Translations under genes and position numbers: made by a program
NCBI GenBank assembly: GCA_029564115.1
Contig: JAKQQP010000210.1
Span: forward strand, 62,001-126,000
Origin: Candidatus Rifleibacteriota bacterium
GTDB lineage: Bacteria; Riflebacteria; Ozemobacteria; Ozemobacterales; Ozemobacteraceae
Direction: 5' to 3'
DNA: 64,000 nt
The notes under the pieces: model-generated
The model's input: the letters and a program-made list of their open reading frames with translations, nothing else
Told to the model about the DNA's origin: nothing
Databases searched by the model: none
Shown here: positions 24,250 to 32,955 of the stretch, piece after piece
How the letters are laid out: the number at the start of each line of letters is the position of its first letter
Numbering within the stretch: position 1 is the first letter of the stretch

Positions 24250-24906
24250 TCAACCTTCCAGATCAGATTTGAAGCCCACCAGAAAAAGGCTGCGAGCATA
24301 AGGATCGCTGTCGGGATCTTTATTTTTCTGGTTGGACCATTTGACCTGTACAATGATTTTTTTTATCAAATTAAACTTGTCATCACGCTTCGATACCAGT
24401 TGATTGATTTGAAGCTCATGCCGACCGCTGCCTGGACCAGGCATCGGAATTGAGAACATTACCGGGTTTGCAGAAGTAGAATCATAATCGAGGTCTACTA
24501 CCTTCACTCTGGCACGATATTTAAAACCCTTTTTACAGACAAAGATGCCATCACCCAGGTATTTATCGGGATTGCCAGTGAGGCAGCCATCTCCAAACAT
24601 TTTGGGAACAGCTCTTTGAAACAGATTTTTAGCGGCATCGACAGTTTTTTTCAGAACCGTGTTGTAAGCATTGAATTCACAGGGGTTTCCTTCACGAATT
24701 GCCCACCAGGGTATCTGAAACATCATTGAATCCATGATGAATTTTGCCCTGGAAATAGCTACCGTCTCGGTATAAAAACGCTCAGTATCACGAACTGCCC
24801 CGGTAAGAAAATAAAAAATAGGCAGAAAAATAGCGCCGAGAATGAGAAATGCCAGCATCACCTCGACGAATGTGATCCCATGTGTTGATCGTCTTTTTGT
24901 CATCAC
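24250..24906 (-). CDS. PilV/GspI-like minor pseudopilin
   Basis: The 218-residue protein has leader MMTKRRSTHG, then ITFVEVMLAFLILGAIFLPI with Glu at +5, followed by a helix (ERFYTETVAISRAKFIMDSM) typical of GspI/PilV minor pilins. The globular part contains a possible disulfide pair (CEF near 78 and FGDGC near 101) and ends in LVGFKSDLEG. Two start codons are adjacent (24906 and 24903), and a weak AGGTG lies upstream. It is the first of three minor-pseudopilin genes, and the terminator-like hairpin at 24971 separates it from the exported-protein genes. Confidence 0.75.
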   Translation of the reverse strand: MMTKRRSTHGITFVEVMLAFLILGAIFLPIFYFLTGAVRDTERFYTETVAISRAKFIMDSMMFQIPWWAIREGNPCEFNAYNTVLKKTVDAAKNLFQRAVPKMFGDGCLTGNPDKYLGDGIFVCKKGFKYRARVKVVDLDYDSTSANPVMFSIPMPGPGSGRHELQINQLVSKRDDKFNLIKKIIVQVKWSNQKNKDPDSDPYARSLFLVGFKSDLEG

Positions 24907-24970
24907 TGTTTAAAACACCTGAGTTTTAAGCATAGCACAATGAAGGCAAAATCACAGCTAAAAATTCGAG

Positions 24971-24992
24971 CCGGAGGATCGCTCCACCGGCC
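24971..24992 (-). terminator. possible terminator after the exported-protein genes
   Basis: Read on the minus strand, GCCGGTGG and CCTCCGGC form an 8-bp stem with one mismatch, loop AGCGAT, followed within about four bases by TTTTT. It lies between the stop at 25024 and the pseudopilin start at 24906. Confidence 0.5.
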
Positions 24993-25023
24993 CGAACTCG
25001 CTACTTACGGTTAAATCAGTCTC

Positions 25024-26034
25024 TTACTTCACCTTCACCGGAACGAACATCAGCTGGCGATTGCCGGAAACGTCCGTGGCATCGAGATAAAGAAAGGGAG
25101 CTTTGGGCAGCTTCAAGCGTGAAAGGTCGAGAACTTCAGCGTTCTCTTCGCCGACCGGCGCAGGTTCACCACCAGCTCCATTGCACAAACCATATTTAAG
25201 CTTGCTGTTGTCGAGCTTGTAGTTATCTCCGCCAATCACTTTTATATGCAGCTTATCTGTTGCAGACACAGTCAAAGCGGCGTGTTCGACCGGAACTATC
25301 ATGTTGCTGCCGAGTTCCAAACCCTGAACGAGAATCTCCTGGTCAACGGCATTGAACAGAGCGCCGCTCAGATAAACGTCGGCCTGTTTCGGCAAAGGAT
25401 ATTTATCGGGAGGATTTTCAACCGGCCAGCAGGCACCGCTGGGACCGTTTTCTACAGAAATTTCAAGCCCACAGAGTGGCGGAGTGATATCGAGAACTTT
25501 AACATCTTTGGCACCGCTCGAATTTGCAAAAGTGCCTTTAGTGCGACCTGGCTCATCCAGGTCGTAGCGCATTTTTCTGCCGATGTGGCAGGTGATAGCC
25601 CCTCTGCCGGTAGGCGTCGTCGGAATTATAACCATCTGGTTCAAGGCCAGAGGCTCAGAAGTCGAAGCCATGAAGTTTTTGTTTTTTTCCCAGTCGACAA
25701 AATACCATGAAACAGAAGGGTTTCTTTCCCAGCGTGGGTTTGGAATGGGCTGCCCCTTGTATTCTGCCGGAGGCTCGGCTTCAAAAATAGTCGAATCGGC
25801 AACGACTACCAGCGGCACATCTTCAGTAAGAGTCGCTGGTATGGCACCACCGTTTTCTGCATAGATTTTCAATGGGATTACCGGGCTTATATCTACCGGG
25901 TAAGGGCTTATATCGACCCCCTTGAGCCAGGGCGTCTTTTCTTCGTCTATTTTAACGGCGCCGCCCTCCTGAGCCCATGCCGAAGAAGAAAAGCTTACCA
26001 GTGTAACAAATGCCAGAGTTAAAAGTTTTTTCAT
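25024..26034 (-). CDS. exported protein, distant paralogue of 26060-27367
   Basis: The protein has about 336 residues from ATG 26034. A longer frame from TTG 26082 overlaps the upstream gene, but the signal peptide MKKLLTLAFVTLVSFSSSAWA starts at 26034, with AAAGGA about 16 bases upstream. The mature part looks beta-rich. It shares several short landmarks with its upstream neighbour: NPSVSW versus DPNITW, a V.D[IV]TPP motif (VLDITPP), LFNA versus LFNE, and a C-terminal D.SGN box (ATDVSGNRQLMFVPV). These recall bacterial Ig-like domain ends. Its position beside minor pseudopilins suggests a surface or tip-associated protein; the function is unknown. Confidence 0.65.
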   Translation of the reverse strand: MKKLLTLAFVTLVSFSSSAWAQEGGAVKIDEEKTPWLKGVDISPYPVDISPVIPLKIYAENGGAIPATLTEDVPLVVVADSTIFEAEPPAEYKGQPIPNPRWERNPSVSWYFVDWEKNKNFMASTSEPLALNQMVIIPTTPTGRGAITCHIGRKMRYDLDEPGRTKGTFANSSGAKDVKVLDITPPLCGLEISVENGPSGACWPVENPPDKYPLPKQADVYLSGALFNAVDQEILVQGLELGSNMIVPVEHAALTVSATDKLHIKVIGGDNYKLDNSKLKYGLCNGAGGEPAPVGEENAEVLDLSRLKLPKAPFLYLDATDVSGNRQLMFVPVKVK

Positions 26035-26059
26035 AGTCTGAACGAAATGATCCTTTCTT

Positions 26060-27367
26060 TTATTGATTATGGCCGCTTTCAAAGGCAGCCTGGATGTTTA
26101 CCACATAGAGAGGAGTTCTCACGGTTGTCAGATTTCCTGACTGATCGCTACTCCTGGCGACAAAGAAATACTCGGGCTGGTCTTCATAACTTTCGCGAGG
26201 AAAGTTTGGCACCCTGAACAGATAACCATTACCAGTCTTTTCGACTTCGCTGCCATCAGCTGTTTCTATTCTACAGGCAACTTCGCCTGCCTTGGCACGA
26301 TGGTCACCATTGTCAACAGCCATGGCCGCAAAAATAAACGGAACATTGCGACGGACAAAAACGCCTTTCAAGGCGCTGTTTTCGCCACCGGCGACGTGCA
26401 CCTGCCGTGTCATCGTTTCTTCATCGAGGGTTTTCGAATCAATTGCCTTAGAATTGAATTCAGGGGCGCCGCGTTCATTGAACAGGCAGCCGGCAACCGA
26501 CAGGCGGGCTGTTTTTTTGAAAGGCTCCCTGTTTCTTTCGTCTTCTTCGCCTTCGTCAATAAAAAGGTAGCTGGCCTCTGTGTATTCGTCAGCTTTTGTA
26601 GAAAAAGGCCGGCCAAGCGAAGCCACTATCTTTTCCATCATCTTGTTTTTGAGTTCCTGTTCGGTGTTTGCCATATCAATATTGCCGGCACCTTCCTGAA
26701 AGGCAACCCACAAGTCGGGCGGCGTCACATCGTGAACCTGTACACCCATGGATTGTTGCGCAGTCACCGTTTTTGCCTGTGCCTCGGTCGTGCCGTCTTC
26801 GCCGACCAGGGTCGTCGAGGCTTCTTCTGCCTGTGTGGTATCGGTCGGGTCATTGCCTTCACCGATGGCCTCGTTGTCAGCACCTTTCTCGCTGGCTCCA
26901 ACTTGACGAGCACCGTTGTTACCAATCTGGTATTCGCCTGGCGCAAAAAATTTGCCACCATCTGCCGCCATATTGGTATTTTGCGAAGAAAGGGTCTGCC
27001 AGTTTCCGTCTGCGTCTTTAACCTTGGTATCCCAGGTTATGTTCGGATCAGACTCGAACTTGGCTCCATCGGCGAATTCACCAGCGTCTTCTTTGTAAAT
27101 AAGCGAATGTTCCTGTTTTTCGTAATACACGTCTTCAAGACAATGCACAAGACTGCTGTCAGGATCGCCACCACGAAAAGTGGCCGGCATAACGTTGCTG
27201 TCAGACTTCATACCCAGAGTCATATCAGCATTATCGGGTATCGGAGCTGCTTCTGGGATCTCGGAATTTTCTTCAACGCCTGTCTCTGCCGTTTCTTCCG
27301 CGGTGATTATCATCGAAAAAGAAAAAATAACAGCGATCATCAACAAAAATCCTGTAAGTTTCTTCAT
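26060..27367 (-). CDS. exported acidic protein, possible pseudopilus-associated
   Basis: The 435-residue protein has a signal peptide (MKKLTGFLLMIAVIFSFSMI, cut near ITA-EE) and a strong AGGAGGG ribosome-binding site. The mature protein is acidic, with a low-complexity Thr/Glu/Ala region around 165-210. Landmarks shared with the downstream exported protein are DPNITW, VHDVTPP, LFNERGA and SSDQSGNLTTV near the C-terminus. The C-terminal half reads as Ig-like beta structure. No enzyme motif is visible. It lies 25 bases upstream of the related exported gene, so they are probably one operon, followed by the pseudopilin genes. Confidence 0.65.
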   Translation of the reverse strand: MKKLTGFLLMIAVIFSFSMIITAEETAETGVEENSEIPEAAPIPDNADMTLGMKSDSNVMPATFRGGDPDSSLVHCLEDVYYEKQEHSLIYKEDAGEFADGAKFESDPNITWDTKVKDADGNWQTLSSQNTNMAADGGKFFAPGEYQIGNNGARQVGASEKGADNEAIGEGNDPTDTTQAEEASTTLVGEDGTTEAQAKTVTAQQSMGVQVHDVTPPDLWVAFQEGAGNIDMANTEQELKNKMMEKIVASLGRPFSTKADEYTEASYLFIDEGEEDERNREPFKKTARLSVAGCLFNERGAPEFNSKAIDSKTLDEETMTRQVHVAGGENSALKGVFVRRNVPFIFAAMAVDNGDHRAKAGEVACRIETADGSEVEKTGNGYLFRVPNFPRESYEDQPEYFFVARSSDQSGNLTTVRTPLYVVNIQAAFESGHNQ

Positions 27368-27519
27368 TTCACCCTCCTGTTTTCTTTCTGGTGCCTGCCT
27401 TTATAACCTTCTCAAAGATCATACGAAACAAGTATTAGCAAATGTTACAAATAAAAGTAAAATAAACTTCACTTTGTGACGAAATGGGCTTTGGATTTGT
27501 TTGCCTCCTTATTTTTCAG

Positions 27520-27553
27520 ACCGGTACCCTCTGGGTTGCCGGTATTTTTTTTT
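27520..27553 (+). other. orphan intrinsic-terminator structure
   Basis: ACCGG...CCGGT with an inner ACCC/GGGT stem is followed by nine T at 27545-27553, on the plus strand. No plus-strand gene lies upstream, because the neighbour at 26060-27367 is transcribed away. It could end a small RNA or attenuate a longer fabH transcript. Confidence 0.5.
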
Positions 27554-27644
27554 GGTCAGGCCCGACCATTATATGCCCACTTCGGGCATTAGTCCAATTT
27601 CTTTTTGCAAAATCCCCGCCGACTACTGCCGGGCTGTTTGATTC

Positions 27645-27674
27645 TTGACTTGCTTTGTGGTAATGAAGTATCAT
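27645..27674 (+). promoter_or_regulatory. fabH promoter
   Basis: TTGACT (27645-27650), an 18-base spacer and TATCAT (27669-27674). The leader is about 22 bases and has AAGGAG before ATG 27704. Confidence 0.65.
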
Positions 27675-27703
27675 TCACAAGCTTCAGCACCTTAAGGAGT
27701 CAC

Positions 27704-28717
27704 ATGAAAGCACTTAGAAAAGCCGTTGTCTCAGGCACAGGCATCAGCCTCCCCGAGAAGGTAGTAACTAATTTTGATCTTGAAAAAATAGTCGAAACGT
27801 CTGACGAATGGATTTTTACCAGAACCGGTATTAAAGAACGTCGCCAGATTCCAGATGGCATGACATTGCTGGAACTCTCTATTCCGGCGTGCAAGCAGGC
27901 AATCGCCAATGCGGGCCTGACACCAGACGACATAGATCTTATCATTTACGCCACCTTTACCCCTGACTATCAGGTTCCAGCGACGGCCTGCCTGCTCCAG
28001 GACAAACTCGGTTGCCGCAATGCTGGCGCCTTCGACCTTCAGGCGGCATGTACCGGCTTTGTTTATGCCTCATCAGTGGCCTGCCAGTTCATCGCCACCG
28101 GACTATACAACAACATTCTCGTAGTGGGCGGTGATGTGACCACCAGAATTCTCGACTTCAGCGACCGCAATTCATGTGTTCTCTTCGGTGATGGCATCGG
28201 AGCAACAATTTACTCGGCCGGGGAAAACGACGAAGGTGCTTTTGATTTTTTACTCGGCTCGATTGGCAGCGGCGGTGAGTATATAATGATTCCCAACGGC
28301 GGTTCTGCTCAAAGACCGACGGTCGAGGCCATTCAAAACCGCGAACATTACCTGAAAATAAACGGTAAAGAAGTATTCAAGTTCTCTACCAAGATAGTCG
28401 GCGACATGATTGAAGAAGTTTTACAGCGAAACAATCTGTCGCTCGATGATGTGGCACTGATCATACCTCACCAGGCCAATATCCGCATACTTGAATCAGC
28501 GGCTAAAAGGTTCAACTGCCCCCTCGAAAAGTTCTATATCAATATCGAGCGCTACGGCAATACGGTCGCAGCAACCATTCCAATTGCAATCCATGAAGCT
28601 CTGCAGGAAGGGCGTATCAAACAGGGTGATATCGTACTGCTGGTCGGCTTCGGCGGCGGCCTCACCTACGGCATCATGCCTATCCGCTGGGGCAAATACA
28701 CTTCGCCAACGGCATGA
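27704..28717 (+). CDS. fabH: 3-oxoacyl-[acyl-carrier-protein] synthase III FabH
   Basis: FabH condenses acetyl-CoA (or branched acyl-CoA) with malonyl-ACP to start fatty acid synthesis. The 337-residue protein shows the Cys-His-Asn triad: Cys-116 in DLQAACTGFVYA, His in IIPHQANIRIL, and Asn in ERYGNTVAATIPIA. GGGLTYG near the end is also typical. The start at 27704 is set by AAGGAG six bases upstream; the frame is open 99 bases further but without a signal. The gene stands alone, away from other fab genes, with its own promoter and a strong terminator at 28730. Confidence 0.95.
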   Translation: MKALRKAVVSGTGISLPEKVVTNFDLEKIVETSDEWIFTRTGIKERRQIPDGMTLLELSIPACKQAIANAGLTPDDIDLIIYATFTPDYQVPATACLLQDKLGCRNAGAFDLQAACTGFVYASSVACQFIATGLYNNILVVGGDVTTRILDFSDRNSCVLFGDGIGATIYSAGENDEGAFDFLLGSIGSGGEYIMIPNGGSAQRPTVEAIQNREHYLKINGKEVFKFSTKIVGDMIEEVLQRNNLSLDDVALIIPHQANIRILESAAKRFNCPLEKFYINIERYGNTVAATIPIAIHEALQEGRIKQGDIVLLVGFGGGLTYGIMPIRWGKYTSPTA

Positions 28718-28729
28718 GATAATGCCCAT

Positions 28730-28767
28730 AAGAAACAGAGCCGCTCAGCAGAGCGGCTCTGTTTCTT
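28730..28767. terminator. bidirectional terminator between fabH and hydF
   Basis: A perfect 17-bp inverted repeat (28730-28746 with 28751-28767), loop AGCA, a core of GAGCCGCTC/GAGCGGCTC and T-rich ends on both sides. It can terminate both convergent genes. Confidence 0.9.
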
Positions 28768-28787
28768 TTCCCGAAAATAATATATCT

Positions 28788-29999
28788 TCAGCCGGTTATA
28801 CTCAAACCAAACGGGCGGATCGCTTCTTCAAGAACGCCGTGCAGATGTCCGATAAGAATTCCGTAGTTTGTTATCGGCACTCCGACAGCATGACAGGCTT
28901 CTATGCGGGCCATAATATCACGACGGTTGGTCATGCAACCGCCACATTGCACCACAAGGTCATAGTCTGCCAGATCAGTCGGAAAATTTATTCCCTGACA
29001 AAAATCAAATTTAACAGTGTCGCCGTATTTTTTTCTGACCCACATGGGAATTTTGACTCTGCCGATATCGTCTTCCATCTGGTGGTGGGTACATGATTCT
29101 GCAATAAGAATGCGGGCGGCGGCCCCTTTTTCATGCAAAGCGGCTACTCCAGCCACGTAAGCGGCAAGATCACCCTTGTATCTCGCAAACAACACCGAAA
29201 AACTCGTAAACGGAATACCGGACGGCAGATCTGCCGCAACCTTGAAAAACACCTGTGAATCAGTCACAACAAGCGCGGGAGGTTCTTTCAATACGGCTAT
29301 GGCCTGCTTCAACTCTGTTTCTTTGACCACAATCGTTACTGCATCAGCGTCAAGCAAATCTCTTATTGTCTGAACCTGCGGAAGTATCAGTCGACCTCTT
29401 GGCGCCGAAATATCTATCGGAGTAACCAGAACTACAACCTGACCAGGCTCGATCAGGTCACCAACAATTACACCCGTGTCAAAGCCCTTAAGCCCCTGCT
29501 GCATTTTTTCAGCTCGCAGATCGTTGATGCCCTGCCCAGTCTTAGCACTGACAAGAACTGGTTCAATGCCGAATACCGCAACCTCATGTCGCAAAGTCTG
29601 CCCGATTTCAGCAGTTTCACACTTGTTCACCACCAGAATAACCGGTATTTTCTGTTTTTTCAGGCTTGCCAGAAGATCTTTTTCGGCGGCATGCAGACCA
29701 TTACCTGGCTCGATGACCACCAGAGCCAGATCGGTCTTCTTCATCACCTTTAAACTAGCTTCAACACGAAGTTTGCCGAGTTCGCCAACATCATCGAGAC
29801 CTGCGGTATCGATGAGAACAACCGGCCCGAACGGTAAAAGCTCAATATTTTTATACACCGGATCGGCAGTTGTGCCGGCCGTATCTGAAACCAGTGCTGT
29901 TTCTTGCCCGGTGAGGGCGTTGATAAGCGAAGACTTGCCGACGTTACGACGGCCAAAAATCGCTATATGTGGTCTAATACCTCTTGGGGTCGCCTGCAT
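28788..29999 (-). CDS. hydF: [FeFe]-hydrogenase maturation GTPase HydF
   Basis: HydF is the scaffold and GTPase on which the di-iron subcluster of [FeFe]-hydrogenase is built by HydE and HydG. The 403-residue protein has the Era-like GTPase domain (FGRRNVGKSSLINAL, DTAGTTADPV, LIDTAGLDD, NKCE), a dimerisation domain, and the C-terminal FeS domain with ESCTHHQ and VVQCGGCM, whose Cys and His ligands hold the [4Fe-4S] cluster. A hydrogen-metabolising anaerobe is implied. HydE, HydG and the hydrogenase are not in this window. The start has AAAGG upstream. Confidence 0.95.
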   Translation of the reverse strand: MQATPRGIRPHIAIFGRRNVGKSSLINALTGQETALVSDTAGTTADPVYKNIELLPFGPVVLIDTAGLDDVGELGKLRVEASLKVMKKTDLALVVIEPGNGLHAAEKDLLASLKKQKIPVILVVNKCETAEIGQTLRHEVAVFGIEPVLVSAKTGQGINDLRAEKMQQGLKGFDTGVIVGDLIEPGQVVVLVTPIDISAPRGRLILPQVQTIRDLLDADAVTIVVKETELKQAIAVLKEPPALVVTDSQVFFKVAADLPSGIPFTSFSVLFARYKGDLAAYVAGVAALHEKGAAARILIAESCTHHQMEDDIGRVKIPMWVRKKYGDTVKFDFCQGINFPTDLADYDLVVQCGGCMTNRRDIMARIEACHAVGVPITNYGILIGHLHGVLEEAIRPFGLSITG

Positions 30000-30421
30000 A
30001 CCAAAACCTTTCTATTCAACAAACTGATGACTTTACAAGACTGGCTAAGATCAACTTTAACCAACGTTTATAAAAAGCGACAGGCCGCCATAAAGTCACC
30101 CCGGCCCTACTTGTGAAATTTTACACAACCATTCATATTATACCTATTTTACCGCGAAATGCCATATTTTTTATTGAGAAAAACAACAAATATCGTGGCA
30201 AACGCCAACTTATGTTTTTGCAGATACTGGCTGCAAACTCTCTGACATTCACAAACAGCGACGGTCTGACGGGCACCCGCCGCGAGCTCAGGCAAAACAA
30301 AAAGTTGTGTCTGAGCGAAGATTTGTCATTGTCTGTGTGACTTCAGACCGATCGTGCTAGAATCAGACGTCTGCTGACCATACTGTAATCACAGCTGCAC
30401 AAAAATTCGGAGGTCAACCGC
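30000..30421. other. intergenic region between hydF and the 30422 gene
   Basis: This 422-base AT-rich gap lies between divergent genes. A hydF promoter (TTGTAA, 18 bases, TAGAAA on the minus strand near 30015-30045) and the promoter at 30336 are the only signals seen. Short open frames here lack ribosome-binding sites and are not supported. Confidence 0.4.
30336..30363 (+). promoter_or_regulatory. extended -10 promoter for the 30422 gene
   Basis: TGTGAC (30336-30341), a 16-base spacer and TAGAAT (30358-30363) preceded by TGC. The leader of about 50 bases ends in GGAGG before the TTG start. Confidence 0.5.
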
Positions 30422-30805
30422 TTGATCAATTCAATACTGGTATTAACCCACGTTGTCTTTATCTATTGCTTTTATCACCTGCATTTTTTCATCATCCCGA
30501 CCCGGCTCGAAATGTTGAGCAAATTGTCAGAGCAGGTAAAGCTCTTCTACGAAGAGAAAATAGTTTTCGTCGGGGCTTCATTGTTTTATCAGGCTTTCGA
30601 TTTTATCAACGCCTGGTGGTTTGTCGTTCTGCCGGCTATTCTGTTGCTTTTAAAAATTGTGCTGGAGCTGTTAAAAAAACGAAGCGAAGAAACAGCCCGC
30701 GGCTTCATGCAGCTTTTGATCAGCTTTCTGGCTCTGATACTATTTTTCAGTCTGTCACTGCAAATTTTAACGGTTATAATGCTGGCACCGAATTTTTATC
30801 GCTGA
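30422..30805 (+). CDS. small integral membrane protein, function unknown
   Basis: The 127-residue protein starts at TTG 30422, supported by GGAGG nine bases upstream. Three hydrophobic segments are visible: about 3-26 (LVLTHVVFIYCFYHLHFFII), about 66-86 (WWFVVLPAILLLLKIVLEL) and about 98-122. A short charged loop (LSKLSEQVKLFYEEK) separates the first two. It stands alone between a promoter and the hairpin at 30833. No family is recognised. Confidence 0.65.
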   Translation: MINSILVLTHVVFIYCFYHLHFFIIPTRLEMLSKLSEQVKLFYEEKIVFVGASLFYQAFDFINAWWFVVLPAILLLLKIVLELLKKRSEETARGFMQLLISFLALILFFSLSLQILTVIMLAPNFYR

Positions 30806-30832
30806 AACTTTTAGAACAACAGCAAAAGAAAA

Positions 30833-30869
30833 CCGGCAGGCACGACCGCTGACGCGATATGCCTGCCGG
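30833..30869 (-). terminator. terminator of the C25 peptidase gene
   Basis: Ten-base perfect arms CCGGCAGGCA/TGCCTGCCGG with a 17-base loop. On the minus strand the stem is followed by TTTTCTTTT. Confidence 0.75.
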
Positions 30870-30897
30870 ACCCTGCTTAAATCAGGTCAACGCCAGA

Positions 30898-32955
30898 TCA
30901 ATTTTTGATATTGATGGTTCCGATGAATGGTTCGGCATTGGCGGCTGTTACAACGACTTTAGCTTCGCCGGACTCAGGAACAGCGCTCAGGTTGATCACA
31001 GCATAACCTTCGGCGCAGACGTAACCAGCACCAAGAAGCTGGTCATTGTGGCTGATACCGATGTAGGAGCCGGCCGGAGCATTAACTTTGACCGCTGAAG
31101 TTCTTGAGTTGATCTGGCTATCAAAGCTGACACGCAGCTTTTTCGGTTTGCCCATATAGGTTTTCAGGGAAGGATCGCCCATCAGGTGGTAGATTTCCCA
31201 GTAGTAGTGCTTGCGGCTGGAAGTTGACTGCTCAACGGCCAGATTGCCGGCAAACATGAACCCGGCGTTGGAAGTGCCATTACCTTCAAACATGGCTTCA
31301 AAAGCACCAGGACCAGTTTTATCTTTTTCGGGGGGAACGCCCTGGTTGTTGGGCTTAACAATAGCGTGGAGACCGACACCCCACCAGAAGTCTTCGTCCC
31401 AGTAGGTGTTGTTTGAGCCACCGACATAACCGATAGCGCCAGCGTCTTTAGCTCTCAGCCAGGCTTCGCCGAAGCAGGTAGCCAGCTCGAATTTATTGGT
31501 AATGCAGCAGTTACCGATAACAAAGGGGTATTTACCCTTGTTGCCGAGCTTTTCGATATCGGGAATAGTGAACTTCGGATCTGCCCAACTGGTTGGAGAA
31601 CCGTGTGCGGTGTAGTTCACGTAAGCAGCGCCTCTGGCTACATCAGCGACTATATTGGCTTCATTCTGGTGAGAGCCGGCTGAGAGATAAACGCTGATGT
31701 TGTTAAAACCGTTTTCTTTGTTGATGTAATTCTGTCTGGCATAGTTGATGTGCGGCCAACCGTGACTTTTGGCCCAACTGCCATCCCAGCCGGCAATAAG
31801 CACGACATCGTTGAGGAATGAAGGATCGGGGAAAAGGAATTTTTCATATTCGAGAGTTTTTTCGAGCTGCGGGCGGAGCTGATTGATATCCTGAGCAGAA
31901 AAGCGCCCGGTCATCATGTCGGGAAGAACGTCGCCCGGGGTTACAGCCGCATAATAAAGGTCGGTGATATGACTGTTGGTCTGACCTTTGAAAGCAGGAA
32001 TCTTGTCATGATCGCCGACGAAGAGAACATAGCTGGGAGCGGGCATATCAGCGGTCGGATTTTTGTAAAGGCCGTGCAGATACTCTTTGAGGTTAGCGCT
32101 GATTGCAGCACCGGTGCCAAACTGGTCGGTATAGACCACATGAACTTTGAAACCCTTCTGGGTTTTCCAGGCCACGAAAGGTGCAATTTCGTCTTTGAAA
32201 GCAGGATCAGAAACTATTACGTAAGTCTGAACAGTGTTTCTTTCAGAATTGCGCAGGGCTTCCGGGACGAGGACGAGTGATTCCATCCAGGAGAAAGCAG
32301 GCGACCAATGCGACTGATGCATTGATTTGCTGGCCTTCATGTCAGCATTGTTGAAAGTGATTTCAAAATCAATGTTGTTGTAAACGACGATTTTGTTGTC
32401 TACAGCGTTGTATTTAACCGGAGCGATGGTCAGATGAGCAAGGCGCATATGGCGCATTACACCGACTTCCTGCATCGATACCAGCTGCTGGCCATGAAAA
32501 CCCTTATAGATGTAAGCTGATTTTTCGTAAACAAAGGGAACTTCTGAACCATCTTTAGGAGCAGAAGGCTGTCGGGGAAAAATCTGACTGGAAATACCGT
32601 GCTCTGACAGTTTGTATTCTTTGCTGTCATAGCCTTTTACTTCAACTTTAAAAGATGCGCCGAAGGGGATTTGAATGAGTTTTGTGATTACCGGCAGTTG
32701 GGGAGCGCCATATTCGCCACCGAAAAAATATTCAGGTGAATAAAGAACTGTAAAGTTGCCCATGGGAGTTTCTGCATCATAGAAATGCAGCTTGTCAATT
32801 GCGCAGGCCATGCGCATGGTCATCTTACTCTGACCACCCATTTTCTGGGAAATAACCTGCAGACCGCTGCTCTGAGCATCAAGATCGATATGGGCTGCAA
32901 AAACTCCTCCACTCACTAGAACGAACATCGCCAGTAATACAAAAATTCGTTTCAC
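30898..32955 (-). CDS. gingipain-type cysteine peptidase (family C25)
   Basis: The 685-residue exported protein has a signal peptide (cut near VFA-AH, residue 20), an N-terminal propeptide-like region (about 21-235), the C25 catalytic domain (about 240-600), and a C-terminal Ig-like domain. The catalytic His-451 lies in YTAHGSPTSWADP and the nucleophile is Cys-484 in IGNCCITNKFE, followed by CFGEAWLRAKDAGAIGYVG as in gingipains. The GTG start has AAAGGGG upstream. No type IX sorting domain is visible at the C-terminus, which ends in FIGTINIKN. It probably acts outside the cell or in the periplasm on proteins; specificity is unknown. Confidence 0.9.
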   Translation of the reverse strand: MKRIFVLLAMFVLVSGGVFAAHIDLDAQSSGLQVISQKMGGQSKMTMRMACAIDKLHFYDAETPMGNFTVLYSPEYFFGGEYGAPQLPVITKLIQIPFGASFKVEVKGYDSKEYKLSEHGISSQIFPRQPSAPKDGSEVPFVYEKSAYIYKGFHGQQLVSMQEVGVMRHMRLAHLTIAPVKYNAVDNKIVVYNNIDFEITFNNADMKASKSMHQSHWSPAFSWMESLVLVPEALRNSERNTVQTYVIVSDPAFKDEIAPFVAWKTQKGFKVHVVYTDQFGTGAAISANLKEYLHGLYKNPTADMPAPSYVLFVGDHDKIPAFKGQTNSHITDLYYAAVTPGDVLPDMMTGRFSAQDINQLRPQLEKTLEYEKFLFPDPSFLNDVVLIAGWDGSWAKSHGWPHINYARQNYINKENGFNNISVYLSAGSHQNEANIVADVARGAAYVNYTAHGSPTSWADPKFTIPDIEKLGNKGKYPFVIGNCCITNKFELATCFGEAWLRAKDAGAIGYVGGSNNTYWDEDFWWGVGLHAIVKPNNQGVPPEKDKTGPGAFEAMFEGNGTSNAGFMFAGNLAVEQSTSSRKHYYWEIYHLMGDPSLKTYMGKPKKLRVSFDSQINSRTSAVKVNAPAGSYIGISHNDQLLGAGYVCAEGYAVINLSAVPESGEAKVVVTAANAEPFIGTINIKN

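Larger units (their letters stand above)
27368..27703. other. divergent intergenic region
   Basis: This 336-base gap lies between divergent genes. It holds the fabH promoter (27645), the terminator-like hairpin at 27520, and a second small hairpin ATGCCC/GGGCAT near 27574-27590. A TGCTAATAC extended -10 for the minus-strand exported-protein gene is possible near 27432-27440. No protein-coding frame is convincing. Confidence 0.5.

Noticed and set aside
26300..27406. 368-residue plus-strand frame opposite the exported acidic protein gene
   Set aside because: It is a mirror of a gene with signal peptide and strong ribosome-binding site; its composition (Phe-, Cys-, Arg-rich) and lack of a start signal are typical of an antisense shadow.
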